Below, one piece after another: positions 12,175 to 21,360 of a stretch of DNA of 64,000 nucleotides (positions are counted from its first letter, which is position 1; the number at the start of each line of letters is the position of its first letter). The translations under genes were made by a program, and so were the position numbers. The DNA lies in contig CAVZHY010000002.1 of assembly GCA_963775235.1 (NCBI GenBank), positions 930,001 through 994,000 on the forward strand. The letters run 5' to 3'. Source of the stretch: JBBDMC01 sp963775235. Its GTDB lineage: Bacteria > Pseudomonadota > Alphaproteobacteria > Rhizobiales > Kaistiaceae. Below the pieces are notes generated by a model. It ran no database searches. It was not told the DNA's origin and was given only the letters and a program-made list of their open reading frames with translations.

Positions 12175-12819
12175 TCAAGACGCGCGGTGTGGGATGCGAA
12201 GGGCACCGCGGAGCGCCGTTGAGGAGATTGCGATGTGCGGCGAGGGCAGGAAAACCCAGGCCGGGGGCCTTTTTGCGGCCAGCAACAGCGCGTCGCGCGA
12301 CCTGATGCGCGATTGCCACAGCGCGCGGGCCGCTGGGGAGGAAAGAGCGGAAAGTGCCATGCCCGGGCGATTGAACACGGCGATTGGCAGGCTCGCGGCG
12401 ATCGTCATCCAGCCCCGCCAGCGGTGGAAATTCTCCAGGTTGTCAGCGCCCATCATCCACACGCAATGGGCGATGTGCAGGCGCGGCAGCAGGTGGGCCA
12501 GCGACTCGGCGGTGAATTTTGTCCCGAGGGCGGCCTCGATCCCGGTCACGCGGATGCGGGGGTGGCGGGCAAGGGCACGGGCGGCAGCGATGCGGCGCGC
12601 GAGGTCGCTCGACGGCGCGTTCGGCTTCAGCGGGTTCTGCGGCGAGACCAGCCACCACACCTGATCGAGGCCGAGCGTCCCCAGCGCGACGCGGCTGACG
12701 GCGAGGTGGCCTTCATGCGGCGGGTCAAAGGAGCCGCCGAACAAGCCGATGCGCATGCCGGCCGTGAAAGCGGGTATGCGCACGTCAGCCAGCGAAGCTT
12801 CGGTTTTGGCGCGGCTCAT
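12175..12819 (-). CDS. nadD: Nicotinate-nucleotide adenylyltransferase
   Basis: NadD converts nicotinate mononucleotide and ATP to deamido-NAD. The protein shows GLFGGSFDPPHEGHLA near its start, VWWLVSPQNPLKP, WMMGADNLENFHRW and the C-terminal ISSTALR motif. Starting at ATG 12819 gives 214 aa with a short N-terminal extension, as is common in alphaproteobacteria; the internal ATG at 12756 (193 aa) is an alternative. Neither has a strong ribosome site. It follows proA by 22 bases in the same operon. Confidence 0.93.
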   Translation of the reverse strand: MSRAKTEASLADVRIPAFTAGMRIGLFGGSFDPPHEGHLAVSRVALGTLGLDQVWWLVSPQNPLKPNAPSSDLARRIAAARALARHPRIRVTGIEAALGTKFTAESLAHLLPRLHIAHCVWMMGADNLENFHRWRGWMTIAASLPIAVFNRPGMALSALSSPAARALWQSRIRSRDALLLAAKRPPAWVFLPSPHIAISSTALRGALRIPHRAS

Positions 12820-12841
12820 GCGGTCGGCGGCAAGGGCAGCC

Positions 12842-14138
12842 TCACGGCCGCACCTGCCCGGAGCCACGGACGCGGTACTTGAAACTGGTGAGTTGCTCGA
12901 CGCCAACCGGACCACGGGCGTGGAGCCGGCCGGTGGCGATCCCGATCTCGGCGCCCATGCCGAATTCACCGCCGTCGGCAAACTGGGTCGAAGCATTGTG
13001 GAGGACAATCGCCGAATCGACCTCGGCAAGGAACCTGTCGGCGGCCGACTGGCTGCGCAGTGATGATGGCGTCGGTGTGGTGGGTGCCATAGCGCTCGAT
13101 GTGGGCGATGGCGGCGTCGAGGCCGTCGACCACCTTCACCGCGATCACGGCGTCGAGGTATTCGCGGCCCCAATCGGCAGCGGTGGCCGGCGACACGTCC
13201 GCGGCGATGGCGCGCGTCGCCTCGTCGCCGCGGACCGCGCAGCCGGCCTTTTGCAGCGCGCCAACAAGTCTTGGCAGATAGGCATTGGCGACGGCGCCAT
13301 CGACCAGCAGCGTTTCAGCCGCACCGCATACGCTCACCCGACGCATCTTGGCGTTGACGACGATTCGTTCTGCCATCGCCGGGTCAGCCGCTTCGTGCAC
13401 ATAGACGTGACAGACGCCCTCGAGGTGGGCGAAGACGGGCAGGCGGGCCTCGTCCTGCACCCGCTTCACCAGGCTCTTGCCGCCGCGGGGCACAATGACG
13501 TCGATTGCGCCGTCGAGGCCAGTCAGCATCAGGCCGACGGCGGCGCGATCGCGGGTCGGCACCATCTGGATGGCGGCTGCCGGCAGTCCCGCGGCGGTGA
13601 GACCCTGGGTGAGGCAGCGGTGGATGGCCCCTGACGAGCGGAACGAATCGGAGCCGCCCCGCAGGATCGCGGCGTTGCCGGCCTTGAGGCAGAGCGCGCC
13701 GGCGTCCGCAGTCACGTTCGGCCGGCTCTCGTAGATGATCCCGATGACGCCGAGCGGCGTGCGGACACGTTCGATGTGAAGCCCGTTCGGCCGGTCCCAG
13801 CCGGCCATCACGGTGCCGACAGGATCGGGCAGGGCGGCGATCTCCTCCAGCCCGCGCGCCATCGCCTCGATCCGTTGCGGCGTCAGCGTGAGACGGTCGA
13901 CAAAAGCCGCGGAGATGCCCTCGTCGCGCGCATCGGACACGTCGCGGACGTTGTCGGCAAGGATCGCGGCGGCGTCGCTGCGGATCGCGGCGGCCGCCGC
14001 GGCGAGGGCGCGGTTCTTCGCTTCCGTCGTTGCAAGCCCAAGCGAATGGGCGGCGGCGCGTGCTGCTACGCCGATGGCGGCCATTTCGGCGCCGATATCG
14101 GTTGCGGCGGGACGTTCGCGTGTGTCGGTGACGCTCAT
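12842..14138 (-). CDS. proA: Gamma-glutamyl phosphate reductase (frameshifted in this sequence)
   Basis: ProA is the second enzyme of proline synthesis and reduces gamma-glutamyl phosphate with NADPH. The ATG at 14138 follows a GGGAAGG site. Conserved segments include GVIGIIYESRPNVT, LKAGNAAILRGGSD and the cysteine region RRVSVCGAAETLLVDG. At about 13045-13060 the frame breaks after DAIIT, and the expected tail (AADRFLAEVDSAIVLHNAST to SFKYRVRG) continues in another frame to a stop at 12842. One indel restores a full-length protein. proB lies close by, beyond a transporter gene on the other strand. Confidence 0.93.
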
Positions 14139-14289
14139 GACAGACCTTCCCGAGGCGGCCATTCTAGCGGGTGTTCAGCGGTTTGGCACGGTCAACGGGC
14201 GGGCGCAACCCGGCGCGAATTCCCTGGACTTGGGCTGGTGGCGGCGTCATGAGACGTGTGCGGACGTCCCCCATACCCTTGCCGGCATA

Positions 14290-15210
14290 ATGTCCCCCGT
14301 CGAACGCGCGATCGCGCCCGAAGAGCAGCAGAACGTCGCCGGCGGTATCGTGCTGATGGTGCTCGCTGTATTCATCTATTCAGCCAACGACGCGCTCGGA
14401 AAGTGGCTGGCCGGCACGTACCCGGTCGGCCAGATCCTCCTGTTTCGCGGCGCCGCTGCCGGAATCGTTCTCCTGCCCTTCATCGGCCGCGGTGGCCTGA
14501 TGCGGTTCGTGCGGGTTGAGCGGCCCGGTCTGCAGGTGGTCCGGGTGATCCTGGCGACGGCCGAACTCGCATGCTTTTACCTCGCGGTTTCGGCGCTGCC
14601 GCTCGCGGATACCATGACCTACTACCTGGCTTCACCGATCTTCGTGACGGTGCTGGCGGCCTTCTTCCTGAAAGAGCAGGTCGGCTGGCGCCGATGGATT
14701 GCCGTTCTGGTGGGGTTCGCCGGCGTGGCGCTGGCTTTGCGGCCTGCGGGCGGGTCAATCGGCTGGCCGACGCTGGCTGCGCTGGTCGCCAGCACGCTGT
14801 TCACGTTTCTCATGATCGTCACGCGCTTGCTGCGCGCCACGCCCGACCTCGTCATGGTCGGTTGGCAGGTTACCGGCTCGCTGATCGTCGGCGCCGTCAC
14901 CGCGCCTTTCACATGGGTACCGATGACGGCGGCCGACGCCGCGCTGCTCGTGATCGTCGGGGTCGTTTCCATGCTGGCGATCGCCTGCGTCAACCGATCG
15001 CTGAAGCTGGCGCCGGCCTCGGTGGTGGTGCCATACCAGTACACGCTGATCGTTTGGGCGGCGATCTTTGGCTACGTCGTCTTCGGCGACCTGCCGGCGC
15101 CTGCGGTGGGAGCGGGAGCGGCCGTCATCGTCGGTGCCGGCCTGTTTATTTTCTTGCGCGAGCAGAAAGTGTCGCGCCGGCCGCGGCAGGACCTGCTGAC
15201 GGAACGATGA
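14290..15210 (+). CDS. DMT superfamily (EamA) transporter
   Basis: The 306-aa protein has about ten hydrophobic segments in two EamA repeats (roughly 18-150 and 160-300), the layout of drug/metabolite transporters such as RhaT or YdcZ relatives. Conserved EamA features include a CFYLAVSALPLADTMTYYLA segment and LKLAPASVVVPYQYTLIVWA in the second repeat. The ATG at 14290 begins the family-like part; the open frame upstream is antisense to proA. It lies on the opposite strand between proA and proB and is probably an insertion into that operon. The substrate is unknown. Confidence 0.88.
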   Translation: MSPVERAIAPEEQQNVAGGIVLMVLAVFIYSANDALGKWLAGTYPVGQILLFRGAAAGIVLLPFIGRGGLMRFVRVERPGLQVVRVILATAELACFYLAVSALPLADTMTYYLASPIFVTVLAAFFLKEQVGWRRWIAVLVGFAGVALALRPAGGSIGWPTLAALVASTLFTFLMIVTRLLRATPDLVMVGWQVTGSLIVGAVTAPFTWVPMTAADAALLVIVGVVSMLAIACVNRSLKLAPASVVVPYQYTLIVWAAIFGYVVFGDLPAPAVGAGAAVIVGAGLFIFLREQKVSRRPRQDLLTER

Positions 15211-15214
15211 GGCG

Positions 15215-16336
15215 TCACTCGCCCCTCAGCGCCATGTCGTCGCGGTGGATCATCTCGGCGCGTCCGGCGAAACCGAGGATCGCTTCGATCTCGCCGCTGT
15301 TCTGCCCGGCAATGCGCTCTGCGTCGGCGGCGTCGTAGGCGACCAGGCCGCGACCGATCTCTTCGCCGTCGAGGCCGACGATCTGCACGGAATCGCCGCG
15401 CTGGAAATCGCCCTCGACGCGGCGCACGCCGGCCGGCAACAGGCTCTTGCCGGAGCGCAGGGCGCGGATCGCACCGGCGTCGACGACCAGCGCGCCGCGG
15501 GTCTCCAGACGGCCGGAAATCCAGCGCTTGCGCGCCGTCACCGGGTTAAGCTCGGCGGCGAAAAGCGTGCACTTGCCACCGGCCGAGATTCGACGGATCG
15601 GATGGTCCTCCTGCCCGCCCGCGATGATCATGGCGGTGCCGGCCGTCGTCGCGATCTTGCCTGCTTCGAGCTTGGTGAGCATGCCGCCCCGGGCCTGCTC
15701 CGAGGCAGCGGCCCCTGCCATCGCCTCAATCGCCTGGGTGATGCGGGGAACGGTCTCGATCAGTTCGGCGTCAGGATTGGTCGCCGGCGGTTTGGTGTAG
15801 AGCCCGTCCACGTCGGAGAGCAGAATCAGGAGATCGGCGCTCATCATCGTGGCCACGCGAGCGGCGAGGCGGTCATTATCGCCGTAGCGGATTTCGGCGG
15901 TGGCGACGGTGTCGTTCTCGTTGATCACCGGCACGGCTGCGAGCCTGAGCAAGGTGGCGATGGTGGAGCGGGCGTTGAGGTAACGCCGCCGCTCCTCCGT
16001 ATCACCCGGCGTGAGCAGGATCTGGCCGGCGGTGAGGCCGACCTTGCCAAGCACCTCGGTGTAGGCGCGGGCAAGGGCTATCTGGCCGACCGCGGCCGAA
16101 GCCTGGCTCTCCTCGAGGCGGAGCGGTCCCGCCGGCAGGGCAAGAACGCCGCGGCCGAGCGCGATCGCCCCGGACGACACCACCAGCACATCACGCCCAC
16201 CGGCAACCAGGCCGCCAACGTCCTGCGCGAGCGTCTCCAGCCAGCCAAGCCTCAGATGCCCGGTCTTCCGATCGACCAGCAGCGACGAGCCGACCTTGAT
16301 GACGATGCGGCGGTAAGCCTCCGGCGACCGGGTCAT
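15215..16336 (-). CDS. proB: Glutamate 5-kinase
   Basis: ProB phosphorylates glutamate, the first and feedback-inhibited step of proline synthesis. The 373-aa protein has an amino-acid kinase domain (IVIKVGSSLLV, VLVVSSGAIALGRG, INENDTVATAEIRYGDNDRL, LLSDVDGLY) and a C-terminal PUA domain (about 280-365). The ATG at 16336 overlaps the obgE stop by 4 bases, showing co-translation with obgE. Confidence 0.96.
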   Translation of the reverse strand: MTRSPEAYRRIVIKVGSSLLVDRKTGHLRLGWLETLAQDVGGLVAGGRDVLVVSSGAIALGRGVLALPAGPLRLEESQASAAVGQIALARAYTEVLGKVGLTAGQILLTPGDTEERRRYLNARSTIATLLRLAAVPVINENDTVATAEIRYGDNDRLAARVATMMSADLLILLSDVDGLYTKPPATNPDAELIETVPRITQAIEAMAGAAASEQARGGMLTKLEAGKIATTAGTAMIIAGGQEDHPIRRISAGGKCTLFAAELNPVTARKRWISGRLETRGALVVDAGAIRALRSGKSLLPAGVRRVEGDFQRGDSVQIVGLDGEEIGRGLVAYDAADAERIAGQNSGEIEAILGFAGRAEMIHRDDMALRGE

Positions 16337-17352
16337 GGCAGGGCGGTCTCTCCGACCGATGCGCGCGCTTCCCCGATTGTCTGCCACAGGGCTCTCAGCA
16401 CCTCGGCGACCCCGTCGCCGCTGACCGACGATAGTCCAAGCGGCCGACGCGGCACCATCCGCGCAAGGCCTGCGCGCACCTCGGCGAGACGATCGGTGTC
16501 GACGGCGTCGGTCTTGCTGATGGCGACGATCTCCGGTTTGTCGACGAGGCCCGCGCCATACGCAGCGAGTTCACGGCGCACCGTGGCGTAGTCGGCCGCG
16601 GGGTCGGCAGCGGTGGCATCGACCAGATGGAGAAGAACACTGCAGCGCTCGACGTGGCCGAGGAAACGATCGCCGAGGCCGGCGCCCATGTGCGCCCCTT
16701 CAATCAGGCCGGGGATATCGGCAAGGACGAACTCATGGCCATCGACGGCGACCACGCCCAGCGCCGGGTGGAGAGTGGTGAAGGGATAGTCGGCCACCTT
16801 GGGCCTGGCGGCCGAGACGGTCGCGAGGAACGTCGACTTGCCGGCGTTGGGAAGTCCGACGAGGCCGGCGTCGGCGATCAGCTTCAGCCGCAGCCACAGC
16901 CAGTGCTCGATCCCCTCCTGGCCGGGGTTGGCGCGGCGTGGCGCGCGATTGACGGATGATTTGAAATGGGCGTTGCCAAAGCCGCCATTGCCTCCGCGGG
17001 CGATCAGGTAACGCTCGCCGGTTCGGTCGAGGTCAGCGAGCACCGTCGCGTTGTCGGCGTCGAGAATCTCGGTGCCGACGGGCACCTTCAGCAATGCGTC
17101 GGCACCCTTGGCGCCGGCCCGGTTGCGGCCCATGCCGTTGCCGCCCTTGCGGGCGGTGAAGTGCTGCTGGTACCGGTAGTCGATGAGGGTATTGAGGCCG
17201 TCGACGGCCTCGGCCCACACGTCTCCGCCGCGGCCGCCATCGCCGCCGTCCGGTCCGCCGAACTCGATGAACTTCTCACGCCGGAACGAGACGCAGCCGT
17301 TGCCACCGTTGCCGGAGCGCACGTAGACCTTGGCCTGATCGAGGAATTTCAT
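16333..17352 (-). CDS. obgE: GTPase ObgE/CgtA
   Basis: Obg is an essential GTPase of 50S ribosome assembly and stress control. The 339-aa protein has the glycine-rich Obg fold (1-160, with GGNGMGRNRAG), the G1 motif GLPNAGKST (166-174), DIPGLIEGA for G3 and ISKTDAVD for G4. It lacks the long acidic C-terminal tail of some homologues. It lies downstream of rplU and rpmA, the near-universal order. Confidence 0.97.
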   Translation of the reverse strand: MKFLDQAKVYVRSGNGGNGCVSFRREKFIEFGGPDGGDGGRGGDVWAEAVDGLNTLIDYRYQQHFTARKGGNGMGRNRAGAKGADALLKVPVGTEILDADNATVLADLDRTGERYLIARGGNGGFGNAHFKSSVNRAPRRANPGQEGIEHWLWLRLKLIADAGLVGLPNAGKSTFLATVSAARPKVADYPFTTLHPALGVVAVDGHEFVLADIPGLIEGAHMGAGLGDRFLGHVERCSVLLHLVDATAADPAADYATVRRELAAYGAGLVDKPEIVAISKTDAVDTDRLAEVRAGLARMVPRRPLGLSSVSGDGVAEVLRALWQTIGEARASVGETALP

Positions 17353-17464
17353 TGTCGCGACGCCCCAGGGCGGCGTTGGTCTTCAAGCCGGCGATATGCG
17401 GCTACGCCGCCTCGCGTGGAAGGCGGCGTATCGTGTGAGTGCAGCTCTGACCCGGCCTGCCCGC

Positions 17465-17731
17465 TCAGTCGGCGGCGGGCATCGGCCTGACCGAAACGTA
17501 CGTGCGACCCTCGGCCTTCGTCTGGAAGTCGACGGTGCCATGGACCAGCGCGAAAATCGTGTGGTCCCTGCCGACCCCGACGCCGTCTCCGGCGCGCCAT
17601 TTGGTGCCGCGCTGGCGCACGATGATGCTGCCCGCCATGACCTCCTGACCGCCGAAGCGTTTTACGCCGAGCCGCTGACCCGCGGAGTCGCGACCGTTGC
17701 GGGACGAACCGCCGGCCTTTTTGTGAGCCAT
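17465..17731 (-). CDS. rpmA: 50S ribosomal protein L27
   Basis: L27 reaches into the peptidyl-transferase centre. The 88-aa protein starts MAHKKAGGSSRNGRDS, the classical N-terminus, and contains GSIIVRQRGTKWRAG and VGRDHTIFAL. It follows rplU after 12 bases. Confidence 0.98.
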   Translation of the reverse strand: MAHKKAGGSSRNGRDSAGQRLGVKRFGGQEVMAGSIIVRQRGTKWRAGDGVGVGRDHTIFALVHGTVDFQTKAEGRTYVSVRPMPAAD

Positions 17732-17743
17732 GGATGCTTCTCC

Positions 17744-18361
17744 TTACTCTTCGCCCGCGACGAGCTTCTTTGCCTGCTCGACCCAGCCTTCGCGCTCGAT
17801 GCGGCCCTTGAAGTTCAAGCCCTCGTCGACGCGGGCAATATCCTCGGCGGTCCAGGCGGCGATCTCGGCAAACGTGGTGACACCGAGGCCATGAAGTTTC
17901 TTCTCGATCGCCGGGCCGACGCCGGACAACTTCTTCAGATCGTCGCCCGCGGTCGCCGGGGCGGATTCTGATGGTGCCTCTGCAGCCGCCATCTCGCTGG
18001 CCTTGGGCTTCGGCGCCGCTGTCGCCTTTGCCTTGGTCGGCGCCTTGCCGTCGGTCAGGATCTCGGTGATGCGCACCAGTGTGTGGTCCTGACGGTGGCC
18101 ACGGGTGCGCTTGGAGTTCTGCCGGCGCCGCTTTTTGAACACGCGGATTTTGGGCCCGCGGCGGTGCTCGACGATCTCGCCGGCAACCGTCGCGCCTGCC
18201 ACCAGCGGGCTGCCGACGGTGAGGCCGCTTTCGCCACCGACGAGCAACACCTCGCCGAACGCGATCGAGTCGCCCTGGGCGCCTGCCAGCCTTTCGATCT
18301 CCACGAGATCGGTGGCGGCAACGCGGTATTGCTTGCCGCCGGTTCTGATCACTGCGAACAT
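17744..18361 (-). CDS. rplU: 50S ribosomal protein L21 with C-terminal helix-hairpin-helix extension
   Basis: The first 100 residues are a normal L21 (MFAVIRTGGKQYRV, KKRRRQNSKRTRGHRQ). After an alanine/lysine-rich linker there is a tail of about 65 residues with GVGPAIEKKLHGLGVTTFAEI, a helix-hairpin-helix DNA/RNA-binding fold. This tail is known from alphaproteobacterial L21 proteins, but its job is not established. ATG 18361 is chosen because it gives the standard L21 start; an ATG 12 bases further upstream is also possible. Confidence 0.95.
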   Translation of the reverse strand: MFAVIRTGGKQYRVAATDLVEIERLAGAQGDSIAFGEVLLVGGESGLTVGSPLVAGATVAGEIVEHRRGPKIRVFKKRRRQNSKRTRGHRQDHTLVRITEILTDGKAPTKAKATAAPKPKASEMAAAEAPSESAPATAGDDLKKLSGVGPAIEKKLHGLGVTTFAEIAAWTAEDIARVDEGLNFKGRIEREGWVEQAKKLVAGEE

Positions 18362-18501
18362 CGGATCGTCCATCCTGCCGCGCCGACCGCCGGGATCGGG
18401 CGATACCTGCGCGTTGTAAAGAAATCGAACGGCGCGGCGAGGTTCCGCGCCAGTCGCGGCGGACTATAGGGATGGCGACTTTTCTGTCAAGAATTTGCCG
18501 C

Positions 18502-18921
18502 TCAGCGCCGCAAAATCCGCCGTCCGAGCAGGAAGCCGGCGACACCCACGATGGCGAGCAGGCCGAAAACGGTCCCTTCCCCGCCCTCCATGTCTGCCTT
18601 GTCGGCCCTGTCTGCCACCTCCGAAACGATGTCGGCGACCGACGCGGGCGGCCGTTTGCGTCGCTTCTGGGCAGACGCCGCAATCTGGAGAACCAGCGCC
18701 ACCACGGCCAGACCGCCGGCGATCGAGGCACAGGCGAGGGGCCCGCCGATCGCGTCGGCAAGCCAGACCGTGAGCGCGGCCAACGCGAAGGCGAATGCGA
18801 TCAGCCACAACACCGCGGCTATCGCCGTAAGAATTGCCCGCCGCTTGGCGCGCTGCACGGCCGCCCTGACCTCTCCCTGCAGGGCAGCGAGGCCGATGCT
18901 GGCGAGCAGGCGGGCAACCAC
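18502..18921 (-). CDS. Small membrane protein of the phage-holin-like DUF1469 type
   Basis: The 139-aa protein has a basic amphipathic N-terminus, two strong transmembrane segments (about 30-55 and 60-85), a charged stretch and a third hydrophobic C-terminal segment (GTVFGLLAIVGVAGFLLG). This resembles Actinobacteriophage-holin-like/DUF1469 proteins, which are common beside DUF883 genes. The pair is separated by 3 bases here. The function is not established; a role at the envelope under stress is often supposed. Confidence 0.7.
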   Translation of the reverse strand: MVARLLASIGLAALQGEVRAAVQRAKRRAILTAIAAVLWLIAFAFALAALTVWLADAIGGPLACASIAGGLAVVALVLQIAASAQKRRKRPPASVADIVSEVADRADKADMEGGEGTVFGLLAIVGVAGFLLGRRILRR

Positions 18922-18924
18922 GAT

Positions 18925-19272
18925 TTACCTGCGACCCATGATGCCGACAATGAATCCGATGCCGAGGGCCGCCAGAATGGCGGAAATTGGATTGCGGCGG
19001 ATCTCGCCTTCCAGCGAGGCCATGCGGGCGCGGGCAGCTTCACCTGCGGCGCCGGCGGCGTCGCCGCCGAGCTTCATGGCATCGTTAAGGAACTCCTCGC
19101 CGGCAGCCGCCGCGTTACTGGCGGCCGACCTGACGCTATCCTTCATTGTATCGCGCATGGTGGCGCGGGCATCGGACATTTCGGCGGCGAGGCGGCCGAC
19201 GGTCTCGGTCAACCCCGCAATGTCGGCGCGCAGCGCTTCGAGGTCTTTTTGCAGGTCCTTTTCGGCGGGCAT
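18925..19272 (-). CDS. DUF883 (ElaB/YqjD-like) family protein
   Basis: The ATG at 19272 gives 115 aa: a long charged helix (LQKDLEALRADIAGLTETVG), an alanine-rich amphipathic stretch, and a single C-terminal transmembrane segment ending in GIMGRR. This is the layout of ElaB/YqjD proteins, tail-anchored inner-membrane proteins that associate with ribosomes in E. coli. The open frame continues upstream through the tRNA gene, but that part is not coding. It is co-directional with the DUF1469-type gene. Confidence 0.8.
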   Translation of the reverse strand: MPAEKDLQKDLEALRADIAGLTETVGRLAAEMSDARATMRDTMKDSVRSAASNAAAAGEEFLNDAMKLGGDAAGAAGEAARARMASLEGEIRRNPISAILAALGIGFIVGIMGRR

Positions 19273-19284
19273 CGTTGCTCTCCT

Positions 19285-19314
19285 CGGCGGTCGACAAGTC
19301 GGCGGTCGACAAGT
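19285..19314. repeat. Perfect 15-bp tandem duplication
   Basis: Two identical 15-base units, CGGCGGTCGACAAGT, lie head to tail just upstream of the DUF883 start. Each contains a SalI-type GTCGAC palindrome. It could affect the promoter or leader of the DUF883 operon, but no regulator is indicated. Confidence 0.85.
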
Positions 19315-19457
19315 TTGGCCCCCCGCTACCATATGACATGGCGTTCGCGGCGGCAAAAGCTTGGCGCCATCGTGCTGAATCGCGCCTTGTTCGGGCTTTG
19401 AAGCATATGTATATGGTCCGCCGTCGCCCAAGGGCCATGCGGGGAAGCAAGTCTCGC

Positions 19458-19547
19458 GGAGAGGTGCCGGAGTGGTCGAACGGGGCGGTCTCGAAAACCG
19501 TTGAGCGCGCAAGCGTTCCGAGGGTTCGAATCCCTCCCTCTCCGCCA
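19458..19547 (+). tRNA. tRNA-Ser (anticodon CGA)
   Basis: A 90-nt cloverleaf with a long variable arm. The acceptor stem pairs GGAGAGG (19458-19464) with CCTCTCC; the anticodon loop CTCGAAA gives anticodon CGA, reading UCG. The T loop is GGTTCGAATCC and CCA is encoded at 19545-19547. The gene ends where a string of element genes begins (integrase at 20.5-21.0 kb), so its 3' end is a likely integration site. Confidence 0.96.
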
Positions 19548-19582
19548 CATACTATTGATATTACTACCTTTTCTTAGAGGAT

Positions 19583-20439
19583 TTGGTCAACACCCATCAT
19601 GCAACCCATCAAAGTCGCGGATTAGACGACGCCGTAGAATTGCTGCACTCTTTGCTGTCTTGCCGAGAGAAGGGCTCGGATTTGAGAAAGCTGTTGAAGC
19701 TCAAGGAATGGCTCACTGTTTCAGATGCGGCCCGGCATCTTTCAATACTGTTCGGAGAGGAAGTCAGCGAGGCCGATGTATTGCGGCTCGCACTCGATGG
19801 GCACCTGACGCTCTCGGTTGATTTCGTCAACCACGCCAGCGCCCGCTGCGGACCGATCGTCCCTATCGAAGACGCAAAGCGCTATACCTTTCAGACATTC
19901 CAGAACGAAACGGTTCAAGCGATCGAGGGGTGCACATCGGCGATGGCAAGGTTCTGGAGCTTAGCGAGAATGTCGAATCTCTCGATGGCGTCTGGGACCT
20001 AACGATGCTCGGCGCCGAGCGCTTGGATGTCGAGCACAGGTACCAGATGCTTACCGGAGGCCCAGCCGTTGATCTGGTTGCCTTGGATGGCCCTATTGTC
20101 CGCCGAGAGGCAGGGTCCGCCTGTCGCCTTGAATCTCATTTTGGAGACAATGAGTTCTTCGACCTAAAGAAGCCCTTTGATCATCCTTCAAATTACTATC
20201 CGGCCGACGGACTTCCGGCCGGCAGCGTATTCGTGGTTCGCACCGCAGCGCTTCAAGAACTTGAAACGCGGCTTTCCGAACTCGACAAGCCAACAGAGAA
20301 GCCTATCGAGCGCCGTGTCCGTCGCAACGCAATTCTATCAAGCCTGACGTGGAGGCCCTTGTTCAACATTAATAGCATCGAAAAAAGGGCCAGCAGCGGC
20401 CCCACCCGACCCGACCTGACCCGACCTAGGGTGACTTGA
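19583..20439 (+). CDS. Mobile-element-associated protein with putative HTH N-terminus (frameshifted)
   Basis: The N-terminal half reads LKEWLTVSDAARHLSILFGE, a helix-turn-helix-like start, followed by DVLRLALDGHLTLSVDF. The C-terminal half continues in another frame from about 19930 (HIGDGKVLELSENV, SLDGVWDLTMLGAERLDVEH, NYYPADGLPAGSVFVVRT). The break lies in a run of G bases (GAGGGGTG), where one missing G would explain it. I recall proteins of this type beside prophages and integrated elements with no known function. The true start may be the TTG at 19694. Its place next to tRNA-Ser and the integrase fragment fits that origin. Confidence 0.65.
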
Positions 20440-20485
20440 GCCAGTCGGTTGCAGCGCGACCTGAATCTAGCGCGAAGCGATGCGT

Positions 20486-20990
20486 CTATTCGCCCGCGCG
20501 TCGCGCCGAACGTTTCAACGAAACGACAAAACCGATCTGCTGAGCCTGTCCGCAGAACGCCGCCCAATCCCGCATCATGCGGCGGCGCTTCTCGAAGAGA
20601 TCACCTCGCCGATAAGCCGCTTCCACCTTGTCGCCAATTGTGTGGGCCAGCGCCATCTCGGCAGCGTCGCGCGGGTAGTTGGTGCGCTCACTCGCCCAAT
20701 CCCGGAAAGTCGAGCGGAAGCCATGCGGAACAGCGTCAACCTTCATGCGCCGAAGCACCGCCGTAAGAGTCATATCAGAGAGTGCGCCACCACGCGGGGC
20801 GGGAAAGACAAGATTGGTCCCGACGATACGGGGCAGCGACTTGAGAAGCGAAAGGGCAGCTGGTGACAGCGGCACGCGATGTTCCCGGCCCGCCTTCATC
20901 CGGTCGGCCGGCACGGTCCAGACGGCCGCCGCTAGGTCTATCTCCGGCCAAGCGGCGCCCCTGACCTCCCCTGACCGGGCGGCGGTGATA
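20486..20990 (-). pseudogene. Tyrosine-type integrase, N-terminal half missing
   Basis: Only the catalytic C-terminal domain remains, about 165 residues. The catalytic residues are visible: first Arg in TAARSGEVRG, His-x-x-Arg in HGFRSTFRDW, His in MALAHT and Tyr in VEAAYRRGD. The family is normally about 400 aa (P4/CP4-57-like integrases that use tRNA genes). Sequence upstream of about 20990 switches abruptly to an IS110-type transposase, so the arm-binding and core-binding domains are lost. The element next to tRNA-Ser probably can no longer excise by itself. Confidence 0.85.
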
Positions 20991-21360
20991 CGCGTACGAT
21001 CAGACGGCCATGAGAGCCTCTCGATCGAAGGTCCTGCCGCGACGAAGCAAGGCCCAGTCGATGCGCGCCAGTTTGGCGGCCAGCGCGACCACCACGACAT
21101 TGGCATGCGCTCGCGCGAGCAACGCCTTCAGCCAGGCGCCCAGCCGGGTCGGTTTGGCGGCCAGATGGGGTAGCGCTGCCCGGGCTCCGTGAATGAGCTG
21201 CTTGCGCGGATATCGGTTGCCCCGCTTGCTGATGCCGAGCAACCTGGTCTTGCCGCCGGTCGAGTGCTGACGTGGTGTCAGCCCGAGCCAGCAAGCCAAG
21301 TCGCGCCCCTTCGCAAAGGCGCTTGCATCTCCGACCGCCGCCAGCAGTGCCGAGGCGTTG
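20991..21360 (-). mobile_element. IS110-family transposase, C-terminal fragment
   Basis: The readable part carries the C-terminal transposase_20 domain of IS110-family recombinases: ASALLAAVGDASAFAKGRDL, WLGLTPRQHSTGGKTRL, LGISKRGNRYPRKQLIHGA, ending in DWALLRRGRTFD and a stop at 21000. The N-terminal DEDD catalytic domain is absent; at about 21360 the sequence changes to an IS3-type element in the opposite direction. Confidence 0.85.

Noticed and set aside
20398..20430. Short CCCGACC-type tandem repeats after the element gene
   Set aside because: Only a few imperfect units in GC-rich DNA; not enough to call an iteron or origin.
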